Assembly (NCBI GenBank): GCA_036897095.1
Contig: JAYMSP010001947.1
Coordinates: forward strand, 1 to 27,523
DNA from: Plantago elongata
Lineage: Eukaryota > Streptophyta > Magnoliopsida > Lamiales > Plantaginaceae
Direction of reading: 5' to 3'
DNA: 27,523 bases
The notes beneath the pieces are model-generated. The model was not told where the DNA came from and ran no database searches. It saw only the letters and a list, made by a program, of their open reading frames with translations. Positions within the stretch are counted from its first letter, which is position 1; every line of letters begins with the position of its first letter. A program made the translations under genes and the position numbers. Below are positions 9,328 through 18,805 of the stretch, piece after piece.

Positions 9328-12300
9328 ATGATAAGCCTGCTAGATCTCTACCACGTCTTCACAGCCGTAGTCCCACTCTACGTCGCCATGATCCTCGCAT
9401 ACGGCTCCGTCAAATGGTGGAAAATCTTCACTCCCGACCAATGCTCCGGCATCAACCGCTTTGTCGCCCTCTTCGCCGTGCCTCTCCTCTCTTTCCACTT
9501 CATTGCCTCCAACAATCCTTACGCCATGAACTTCCGCTTCATTGCTGCTGACACTTTGCAGAAGCTCATTGTGTTGGCTCTTCTTGCTGTCTGGTCGCGT
9601 GTCTCTGCTAGAGGATCGTTGGAGTGGTCTATCACTCTCTTTTCGCTTTCTACTCTGCCGAATACGCTTGTCATGGGGATTCCGTTGTTGAAGGGGATGT
9701 ATGGTGATGACTCTGGTAGTCTCATGGTGCAAATTGTTGTCTTGCAGTGTATCATCTGGTAAACTACTCTTTCTTGATTTTTTTAAAGAAGATTTTGAAT
9801 GTGTTTGGAAATGCTTGTGTTGTTGAGTTAATCACCTTTTTGCAGCCTTTTTTGCTTCTCTTTTAACATGGAGGAACTTTCTATCTTTTTATTTTTTATT
9901 TTTTAATCTTTTGTTGAATAGCTTCTTATTCTCAGATCTCAGGTACTTTTATTCATGCTTCTAGTTCTGAGTAAAAGTAATCAGTTTTTTAATTGTCTTG
10001 CAAACAGGGCATAAAGGAGACATCTTTGTGTTTTTGCAAAAAAAATGGGAATCATCTTTTCCTTTTTTGGTGTTAGATTTGTGATTAGTGTCGTGATTAA
10101 TGGATTAATGTGTTTGTTAGTTACCTTGTGAGCATTTTGGGGTTTAAGCACTCTTATGTGTTAAATTAATGCAACTGAATATAGTATGTACTCATCTGTA
10201 ATTGGAAAATCCTGGTGTTGACTTTGTGTCTTATTAATGCAAAAACCATATTTATCTATTGTTAGTTTGTTACTTGGGAAGATCTGATTTATGGTCTACT
10301 TCTATATGTGTTGGTTTGTGAGAATTTTGGGAAATGCAAATAGGTCTTAATTGTTTGGTTATTGGTTTTGCAACTAGGTACACGCTAATGTTGTTCTTGT
10401 TCGAGTACCGTGGAGCCAGAATGCTGATTGCGGAGCAGTTTCCTGACACGGCTGCTTCGATTGTGTCGTTCCGAATCGACTCGGATATCGTTTCATTGGA
10501 CGGGAAAGAGCCGTTGCAGACGGAGGCTCAGGTTGGGGATGATGGAAAGCTTCATGTGACGGTTAGGAAATCGACGAGCTCAAGGTCGGAGATTTTTTCG
10601 AGGCATTCGCACGGAGTGACCCCAAGGGCGTCGAATTTGACAAATGCTGAGATTTACTCTGCGCAGACGTCAAGGAATCCAACGCCGAGAGGGTCGAATT
10701 TCGGGTTGGATGAGGAGAGTGGTTATGGTGTCAGGGGTATGGGGTACCCTGCTCCGGTGGCTTCAGGGTTGTTTTCACCGGTTGCGGCGCCGAAGAAGGG
10801 TGAGGCAGGGAAGGACTTGCATATGTTTGTGTGGAGCTCGAGTGCTTCTCCGGTGTCGGATGGTGGTGGACTTCATGTTTACGGTGGCGGGAATCATGAG
10901 GCTAACATTGTTGGTGCTCATCCGAAAGGTACATTGTGAAAAGCATTGGTACTAATGTTAATTTCTTGTGAAAAGCATTTTGAAATAGTACATTGTTTGG
11001 AATATATGTTTTTAGTGTTGAAATTTGTTGATTTAACTGAATTTTTCACATATGCTTTGAGGACTAATGTGGAGTAGATCTTCTTTTATTGGTGGAAGTG
11101 AGAATTCTATTTCATTTGTTGATGCAACTGAATTTGTCATATAGAGTAGATATGCTCTATGATTAGTTGGAAAACATGGAAATGGATTTGTTTAATTGGT
11201 TGTTATTTGGTTTTTGTTTTGTTGTGTCGTTTTCAGGTTAAGGTTCCTTAAGACAAGGGAATTCTATTTTTAGTGTCATTCTGGTTACAAACAACCTGAA
11301 ATCTTGGTTATGCCCATTTTTTTCAATTTTTTCTTTGTCTTGTAATGTCACATGACTGATAACATTGTTTTGTGAAATGATGTAGACTATGATGATTTTG
11401 GCCGAGATGAGTTCAGCTTTGGCAACAAACAAAATGTGGCCGAACATGGAGGGCCTACTCTTTCGAAGCTTGGTTCCAGCTCGACGACAGAGCTTCGTCC
11501 TAAGCCTGCTGTGGATGCTAAGCCGACTTCTATGCCTCCAGCTAGTGTGATTACCAGGCTTATATTGATCATGGTCTGGAGAAAGCTGATCAGAAATCCA
11601 AACACCTACTCTAGCCTCATCGGCCTAACCTGGTCGTTGGTCTCCTTTAGGTACTTTTTTAAGATGACATAAATCAGATATTTAGCTTCATTTGAGCTTG
11701 GTATTAAAGGTGTTTAAATTTTAAAAATGATTTGAATTCTTGTAGGTGGCATGTGGTGATGCCTGCGATAATTGCCAAGTCAATTGCGATTTTGTCTGAT
11801 GCTGGTCTTGGAATGGCAATGTTTAGTTTAGGTATGTTAATTGCTGCATTAGTAAGATTTCTATCAATGTTTAAATGCAGAGAACAAGATGAAGTTACGA
11901 GGTTTTGAAATTCGAAAAATGTAAAATGCAGGGTTGTTCATGGCACTGCAGCCTAGGATCATTGCTTGTGGAAAATCCGTTGCCGGGTTTTCCATGGGTG
12001 TCCGATTCCTGGTCGGTCCTGCAGTTATGGCGGCTGCTTCTTTTGCTGTCGGGCTTAGAGGTGTTCTGTTGCACATTGCGATTGTTCAGGTAAATTTACG
12101 CTGCAACAAAAGTCATAATTCAAAGAACTTATGCTTTGCTCCAATTCTTTAATACCTGTGTTTTGGCATCCAACTTCAGGCTGCTCTTCCCCAAGGGATC
12201 GTTCCATTTGTCTTTGCAAAGGAATACGGTGTCCATCCTGACATTCTAAGCACGGGGTTAGAACTCGAACCTTTTCACCTTTGCTTTATATGATCAAATA

Positions 12301-12448
12301 TGAACCTGTGTAGTGTTGATCTTTAGCCGTGCAAGTAAATTTCACATCTTGATTTCTGACTGCGGACTTTCAATTTCGCAGTGTCATATTTGGAATGCTA
12401 ATTGCTCTTCCAATCACATTGGTGTACTACATTTTGTTGGGACTCTGA
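9328..12448 (+). CDS. SoPIN1: PIN auxin efflux carrier, Sister-of-PIN1 (SoPIN1) type, 7 exons, 544 aa
   Basis: Plasma-membrane carrier exporting auxin (IAA); polar placement of such PINs directs auxin flow in shoot meristems and organ initiation. Exons, each with GT-AG borders and a continuous frame: 9328-9758, 10378-10928, 11386-11650, 11746-11831, 11932-12089, 12180-12256, 12382-12448 (stop TGA). The start is the first in-frame ATG of the family's conserved N-terminus, with A at -3. Layout: N-terminal membrane half (about residues 1-160, including [20 protein letters not shown] and [13 protein letters not shown]), cytosolic loop (about 161-380), C-terminal membrane half (about 385-544, ending YYILLGL). 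NPNTY, the family internalisation motif, is at 398-402. TPRXS phosphorylation motifs are at 225-229 and 246-250. SoPIN1 assignment rests on loop sequences as I recall them from that clade: [30 protein letters not shown] and [12 protein letters not shown]. The protein is shorter than AtPIN1 (622 aa) because the loop is compact. Coding GC is clearly above the flanks. No frame damage is seen. Confidence 0.95.
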
Positions 12449-12770
12449 AGAAGAAGAAGTGGTGTAGCTAATCTAATCAAGTAGTAGAGAGAACTAACAC
12501 TTTTGCCATGGTAGTTTTTGAGGTTCTAACAGAACATAGACTAGAGAAATGAATGGAACTCCATTACCACTTAATGCAGGGTACTTGGTGTTTTTAGTGT
12601 AGAGAATGTATCTCTAGTAGGCTAGTACCATCCTTTGTGCACCGTAATGCTATGCTACTCTATTAACTATTGGTTCATGTTTGTTTATGTTGAAAAGTGA
12701 AGCAGCTTATTTCAGCTGTAAAAAGCACAACTTTTTATATGTTTGTTTGTGTGTTCCATTTCGGTCTGAA
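12449..12770 (+). other. PIN 3' untranslated region and probable polyadenylation zone
   Basis: Sequence after the PIN stop codon contains no ORF. A TGTTTGTTTATGTTG stretch (near 12678) and a TTTGTTTGTGTG stretch (near 12743) look like plant far-upstream polyadenylation signals. No canonical AATAAA was found here, so the exact 3' end is uncertain. Confidence 0.4.
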
Positions 12771-12918
12771 AAGCTCCGGGTCAAAAAAGAGTTCCATCAA
12801 ACAGGAATCTCGATGCTCAGAAAGTGTTGAAGGTTATATACACTAAGAAAATTGTGGCCGTAGTTAATTTTACTAGATGAATGGTAACCAGTTATTGCAA
12901 CTGGAGTACATTGACGGA

Positions 12919-13068
12919 GGGATTGATTGATATATAATTTGAATGTACGTTTAGATAAATTTTGATGAAATTGTGTTTTGGAATGAAATTGGAATGGAGG
13001 TATTTGAAGTGTACTTTAGGTTAAATAAATGTTCATCAAACTAAATAGATTGATTGCAATTTCATTTC
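12919..13068 (-). mobile_element. Tourist-like MITE, short form, degraded, downstream of the PIN gene
   Basis: Shares GGATTGATTG..ATTTGAATG, TTTTGATGAAATTGTGTTTTG, AATGGAGGTATTTGAAGTGT and GTTCATCAAACTAAAT with the family in the same order as 5472-5628. The end near 13068 is approximate. Confidence 0.7.
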
Positions 13069-14639
13069 AAACATCCACTAAAATTTTCTTCAACGGTAAT
13101 TTTAAACTATATAGAATTGAGTTTGAAATGATTTTTAGTATAAAATAATATAAATGATTAATACACTTGAACTTTTTTGAACTGAAGAGAATTTAAATTT
13201 AAGTAGTTTCGGTTGAATTTATGCTAATATACTGTATCAATCACGGCTGTGAGCCTGTGATGGTTTTCCATGGGGGTTTAAGAGTACTTGTGTATTTTTG
13301 GACAAATAATTACAGTCCATATGGTATTTCTCTATTTTTCACTGATTTATAGTTATTCTTTTACTTAATTAGACAAATAAATTAATTCAGTAATAGTATT
13401 TTAAATTATTTTGTGGTCGGTTCGATGAAGTCATACTTTGACAAAAGTTTAGACGATACGATACAATCCTTTTATTTTTTACTCTTTACAGATAATATAT
13501 TTAAATTATGAGATTAAAATTTTCTTTTTATTTTAAATAAAACTGAATCGAAATTAATTTATTCTGAGATAATGTAATAATATTCAATCTAGAAAGAATA
13601 CAAGCCATAGGGTCGATCATGTGAATTGTTTTTGTGATTCTGAAAAATCTGAAAGATGAAAAACAGAAAGGTTAAAAAGATGTACAAGCATGTTTTGGAG
13701 GTTTGAGCCCCCTTATTTTATGCTTGCTGAGATGGTTGAATTTGTACAGGCAATAAATATTGGAAATGACTTGTTGGTGCAAAGTATGTCTGAATTTGTG
13801 TTGAGAAAAGCACAAAATCAGGGAACACAGGCAGGACTGGAGACCCCAAATCTATAATAGACTTGGATGCTCAGGTTTTAGGCCTGTAAGTCTGTAACCT
13901 TATTTATTGCTCAGCTTCCATCCCATTGGGTGTAGTAGTCACTCAATCCATATCACTAATCAGGTGGATTAACATCTCAACAAACCATTTTAAATAGCAT
14001 TATCTCCGTCAATAACATTAAAATTATTGTAACATTCAAAATTTCAAGTAAAATAGCTTAGACCTGTCTTAATAGGTTATGGTAAAATTAGTGAACTATA
14101 GTAATCGTCGACTAAAATTATCCTTACAATCAATATAAGAAAATCATATCAAACAAAGATCATATGATGACGAAGAATAATATCTTTTTTTTTTATTTTT
14201 TTTATATTTTTAACATGTTTGATATTTTTAAAAAGTGTTTAAGTTGAAATTAATTGTAATTGCATTTTTGAAAGTGGTTTTAGAATTTCTTGAGGTAAAA
14301 TCACGCAGTTACAACATCAATAACGAGAAAGGAAAACACAACGTGAAAATGAAGTGAAATAGCATACACACAACAACATGAAAATTTTGGACTTCAATTA
14401 TTCATGTCATCATGTTAAAGTCGGATCAATCTGCTTCGTACTCGCTCAAAGAATTTTTTTGTAAGACCCACAATAACTGTCGTATCTGATAGTACACCTT
14501 GATTTCAAATATCTTTCACTTCTCTGAAAATCAATGTGCGACTGAATGAAGTAAAATGAGATTCTTCACTTATTTGTTGGTATATCTTCGTGAGGTTGAT
14601 ATCTGCACACATATATTAACTTAAATTTAACTTTCTAGT
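13069..14639. other. Intergenic, no gene seen
   Basis: Mostly AT-rich. The interval 13610-13970 has higher complexity on both strands but no ORF or splice-consistent coding exon. It could be decayed or regulatory sequence. Confidence 0.55.
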
Positions 14640-14675
<36 letters not shown>

Positions 14676-14677
14676 CT
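14640..14677. repeat. (TA)n microsatellite, interrupted
   Basis: Alternating TA over about 38 bp with a single TACA interruption near 14657. It lies 64 bp upstream of the Tourist copy at 14741. Confidence 0.9.
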
Positions 14678-14740
14678 CGGAATTTCGTGGTAATTTTCTA
14701 GATGTTAAATTTTAAAAAGAAGAGATTCAACCGTATCTAA

Positions 14741-14992
14741 GGGGCTGATTGGAGTAGCATTCAAATGCCCGTTTAGATGCTACTCGGATATTTTGTGTTT
14801 GTTATGGCATTTAAATGTCGAAGATCGAAATGGCTCTACAGTAGCAACATTTTTCTCTACCTATATAACAAACCTATAATATCCTATCAAATTACAATTC
14901 TATACCAAACACAATTTTAACAATCCTACTATAATTCCGATCACTATTCATGTATTTAAAATCAGGGCATTAAATCGTATGCCAGTAACCCA
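14741..14992 (+). mobile_element. Tourist-like MITE, long form, with TAA target duplication
   Basis: 252 bp from GGGGCTGATTGGAGTAGCAT to a degraded GCCAGTAACCCA end, flanked on both sides by TAA (14738-14740 and 14993-14995). It is highly similar to 1893-2145, including the internal block CTACAGTAGCAACATTTTTC. Confidence 0.87.
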
Positions 14993-14995
14993 TAA

Positions 14996-16150
14996 ATTAT
15001 CTTTCAAACTTTTATTTCAAACTCACATAAATCAGCTATATCTATAGTCAAACAAGAAAGATAATCTTTGAGAATATATATAGAGACAAGGCACTGAACC
15101 AATGTTGAGGTTAAGCGAACACATACAGTCATAATTCCACGAGCATAATTATCTGTTAATGGCGACAGAACAAACAATAGTTTACAAGCAAAATATTTTC
15201 CACAATCTGCAGCTTTGTATTAATAACTAAAACCTGTTTTTCGGTAAAGCTATCTTCACATCTAAGATTCTCAAACCGAACAATACTACGTACAAAAGTA
15301 TATAGTAGTTCTTTCACTAGCTAGCATAATTAAAATTAAAATTTGCCTAATCTTTTTATATATAATAATCTCCACGAGTTAATTGATTAAACATCTTTTC
15401 AAACTACAAAAGTACTTTTCTCTCGCGATTATGAAGCAACGATCGCAATCAAGGCAGACAAAACGATATTCTCCCTTTTAAATTGTTTGGTAATGACGTT
15501 TAATGGGCCACAATCTCATTTCTCATCATGTTGTCCCTACTCATTTTTCATTCATAAATTGTACACAGGGGTAGGAAGAAATTACGGTACTGGACAATCA
15601 TGTTCCACCGTCTACGGTCTATGTAAACAATTCACCCGGCCATTGCAGGAAAAATGATAGGTATCAACGTGTATAGCAGGAGTGAAGAACAAAAACAGAA
15701 TTGGGATGATATGAATCCATAGTTTAACCATCTCTTATTTTATTGTCCCGCTATAACGTTGAACAGTTGAAGAGTTGCTTGTAACAATCTTCTAAAACAA
15801 AGTTTGTACTAAACGGTTTAGTTGCAATTCCGTTATAGACTCTGACGAACTTTAGTTTGAATGTATAAAGATGCACAAAAGAATAGAATCGAGGAAAGTA
15901 CAAATATAAAAGGTAGTGTGTGTTCTTTTAAAAAACATTTTCATATATTTATACATGTTTTGTGATCTTTTTCTAAGAGTTTTACCATTTCATCTCCAGT
16001 CGATAGATACAAAGTAAAAATAATATAATTATTCAACACATTAGAAGTGTATATTGATGAAAGAGAAGAGAGAATTTGAATTTCTAAGTAATAATTGCGA
16101 CTTCGGTATCACCTAATGGCTTATAACAGTAAGAGAAATATTTAGAAAAA
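14996..16150. other. Intergenic, no gene seen
   Basis: No ORF of interest. A somewhat GC-richer patch (15420-15700) has no recognised homology. Confidence 0.55.
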
Positions 16151-16793
16151 GGGTCATTTACATCTGACCACCTTTTTAGATACCATATAAACACTTAGGT
16201 CCCTAATATGGACCTAATATTTTAAAATTTTACGATGAAGGACAATTTTTGAACTGAAACTAATACATATTTATAATGAAATTCAAAAGTCAAACCCGGT
16301 GAAAGAAAGAGTGAACAAATTAATTTATTTTTCTTATTTTACCTTTGTTATTCTCTTTCTTTAATAATTAACTTTTTCCTATTTCCATTAATTACTTCCT
16401 TTTAATTTTCCTTTTATTTAATAATCTGATTATACTTCACTGTATTTAGGTCTCATAACATACCTTCAGTGTATTAAAAAATTAGAGAAATCAAATAAAC
16501 TAGGGTTCTTGACATTAAAAATCTTCAATTTCAGTTCGATTCTTATTATGCGAAATAGTTCTTTAATTTCGTACAATGTTTAGTAAGACTTAGAGCATAA
16601 TTGAACCTGCGTAGGAGTATCGTACCTTTCTGCCCTGATAAAGCTTACAAAATTATTTTTTATTAGATGGACAAATTGATCATTTCGCACTAACTCAATA
16701 TTTTGGGCGAGAAATGGATATCAACGTAATTTTTAAAATGATAGGGACTCAATTGGTTACCAAAAATTTAAAAGGTGGTTGTGTGTAAAATGT
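16151..16793. mobile_element. Non-autonomous DNA element with long imperfect terminal inverted repeats
   Basis: The left end GGGTCATTTACATCTGACCA, with CACTTAGGTCCCTAATATGG following, pairs with the reverse complement of the right end, which carries GATAGGGACTCAATTGGTTA and AAAAGGTGGTTGTGTGTAAA. That gives about 60 bp of imperfect inversion. About 640 bp in all, no ORF. The length of the inverted ends suggests a Mutator-like element, but a clean 9-bp target duplication is not visible. Confidence 0.55.
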
Positions 16794-17007
16794 CCATTCA
16801 AAAAACATGTATTCACCTTGGTGAGCTCATCTCCACGAGTGTTCACCTGTGAACTGCAATGTTTTCAACATTTGATCTACAATTTGATTTTTTTGTCTCA
16901 TTTAATTTTCAATTACTTTGCTATTAACTCAAAGTTTAAGTACATATGATTATAAATTCTTATGTTTAAAATTATCTTAGTTATGGTAACATGTTCAAAA
17001 TGATTTA

Positions 17008-17155
17008 TGGGCTGATTGGGCTGGCATTTAAATGCCCCTATTTGACTCGATGAACAGTGATTTGTACTAAAATACACTTCAAATACCCCATTTCAATTTT
17101 ATTCCAAACACAATTTCACCAAAATTCCCATTCAAATGCCATGCCAATCAGCCAC
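17008..17155 (+). mobile_element. Tourist-like MITE, short form, with TTA target duplication
   Basis: 148 bp with terminal inverted repeats: TGGGCTGATTGGGCTGGCAT at the left, and the complement of ATGCCATGCCAATCAGCCAC at the right. It is flanked by TTA on both sides (17005-17007, 17156-17158). The internal words CCAAACACAATTT and AAAATACACTTCAAATACCC recur in the other copies. Confidence 0.88.
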
Positions 17156-17158
17156 TTA

Positions 17159-17598
17159 CTCATTTATTGATCAAGCATACTTAATATATTAATTAATCTT
17201 TTCACAACTTCATGGTTTTAGAGTGACTTAATACTTAAAGTTTAATCCGTCTTAATAAGATACAGACTTACACAAAATACTTCATTTACCAATTCATCAA
17301 ATGAATTGAAAGTTCGTTCATTCACTAGAGTGCCAAAAATCATAGGTAAGGAGAGACAAAAAATTCCAGTTAAAGAATTTTGGTATAATAATATTTAGAT
17401 AATAGACTCAAAGAGACTTTTACGAATTGTTTGCCACCAAATCTTAATTTAGTGGATTTTAATTTAATATTTTAATCCTCATCCTTGGCCGCTCCATGGT
17501 TATAGAAATTTGGGGAAATATGATTTTAGTGATAATTTAAAAGTTAATGAACGATTTAAAATATAATTTTAATTGATACAATTCAACTGAAATTGAAT
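17159..17598. other. Intergenic, no gene seen
   Basis: AT-rich spacer between the short Tourist copy and the Cassandra element. Confidence 0.6.
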
Positions 17599-17705
17599 GT
17601 TTGTTTTATGCTCCAAAATTTCAACTCAGATACATAGAGTTTAAAGTGATTGGGAATGCTACTCATATTAACAAGGTGTCCCCTTTTTTTCGGAAATTTA
17701 CATAG

Positions 17706-17783
17706 GAGAACACCGAGTTAAGGTGCTTGTTCTGGAGTTATCCTAGGATAGATGACCAATTGGAAAGTCTCTTGATTCGTGCA
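17706..17783 (+). other. 5S rRNA-like segment in the Cassandra 5' LTR
   Basis: The segment resembles 5S rRNA from the GAACTCCGAAGTTAAGCGTGC region to the GTGTTGCA end. It includes GAGTTAAGGTGCTTG (A-box side) and CTAGGATAGATGACC (C-box side). It is a retroelement component, not a ribosomal gene. Confidence 0.85.
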
Positions 17784-18135
17784 CGAGTGGGGTCAAAGTG
17801 CGCACGAAAGGATTTGTGTTGGTACAGTGGAGCCAACATATCACCCCGAAAGCTGCCCATGAGTAACCGCGCTGGCCTAAAGGGGCGGGGCTCGGACCGA
17901 TTAGTGGTCTGAGTTGCGGGCAGGGTGGTTACAAAATGCTATCAGAGCCATGCCAACCCAAAATCCGCTAGGGGTGGACTGTTGGTCGGGCCATGATGCG
18001 GTGGGGACGTCGCACAATTCAAGAGGAGGTGAATGTAACGACCTAAAATTTCAACTCAGAATCATAGAGCTTAAAGAGATTGAGAACGTTACTAATACTA
18101 ACAATGTGCATATTTTTTTCGGAAATACACATAGA

Positions 18136-18215
18136 AGAACTCCAGAGTTAAGCGTGTGCTTGCTCTGAACAATTTTAGGATGGATGAACAACTGGAGAGT
18201 CTTCTGGTTCGTGCA
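18136..18215 (+). other. 5S rRNA-like segment in the Cassandra 3' LTR
   Basis: AGAACTCCAGAGTTAAGCGT at the start of this block is closer to plant 5S rRNA than its 5' LTR counterpart. TTAGGATGGATGA matches the C-box region. Both copies lack the first third of 5S rRNA. Confidence 0.85.
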
Positions 18216-18354
18216 CGAGTGGGGTCAAAGTGCGCGGGAATGAATGTGTTGGTACAGTGGACCTAACATATCACCTCAAGAGCTGTTAATGAATAATTGC
18301 GTCTGTCCATAGAGGCAGGGCAGGACACGCAAAGGGCCGGGTCGTTATAGTTTG

Positions 18355-18805
18355 TGTTGAAAAACAACTGATTGAATTCAAATTCAATTTAGATGAGAAA
18401 TTTCGGCAATGAATGCAAGAATTACGAAGAACAAACGGTGAGCAAAATTCGCGTTGCTTTAAACGCCATAAGGTGTCATGTGTGTATTGCGTGTTAACCC
18501 ATTTTTCAATTTGGTTACCCGCTTCATGACTCGAGATGTGCAAATTTTATTAAAACGCATCAAACATTTTTTTATAATGAGTATTTATGATCTATTTTAT
18601 AACTTGATCTTCTTAGAAATAGATAGAGACGGTTACACATGAGGAATTCGTCAAATTAGAATTATATTTTGTTGGCAAACATTTAATTATCCATCTCTTT
18701 CCTTATTAATCGAATGTTGAAGACAAATTTCTTGCAGAATAGTAGATCTAAAAGAAACTCAAATTCCATACAACACTCGTTATTTTGCATGCCACACAAG
18801 CAGTA
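18355..18805. other. Spacer between Cassandra and the knottin-like gene, including its 3' flank
   Basis: On the minus strand, an AATAAGG word near 18705 could serve as a polyadenylation signal about 100 bp after the knottin-like stop codon. A short minus-strand ORF at 18286-18543 overlaps the Cassandra LTR and is not credible. Confidence 0.45.

Larger units (their letters stand above)
17604..18349 (+). mobile_element. Cassandra-type TRIM retrotransposon (5S rRNA-derived LTRs), complete
   Basis: The 5' LTR is 17604-17933, the internal region 17934-18033 and the 3' LTR 18034-18349. Both LTRs contain a block resembling the 3' two-thirds of plant 5S rRNA. The primer-binding site TGCTATCAGAGCC (17937-17949) matches the initiator-tRNA-Met type with one mismatch, 3 nt after the 5' LTR. 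A purine tract AAGAGGAGGTGAA (18021-18033) directly precedes the 3' LTR. The 3' LTR begins TGTAACGACC; the 5' LTR start is eroded (TTTTATGCTC). A 5-bp direct repeat GTTTG flanks the element (17599-17603, 18350-18354). No protein is encoded, as expected for this non-autonomous family. Confidence 0.93.

Noticed and set aside
9054-9551. 165-codon plus-strand ORF overlapping the PIN start
   Set aside because: It begins upstream of the TATA box and overlaps PIN exon 1 in another frame. It has low-complexity His/Pro/Arg content and no known domain.
10334-10939. Separate 201-codon gene starting at 10334
   Set aside because: Its first 15 codons are intron 1 sequence. From 10378 it is PIN exon 2, joined in frame to exon 1, and it ends by reading into intron 2.
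17727-18168. Two small plus-strand ORFs (61 and 84 codons)
   Set aside because: Both fall inside the Cassandra LTR and internal sequence and have no known domain.
17706-18215. Two possible 5S rRNA genes
   Set aside because: Both lack the first third of 5S rRNA and carry many changes. Each sits inside an LTR with primer-binding site, polypurine tract and target duplication, so they are Cassandra components.
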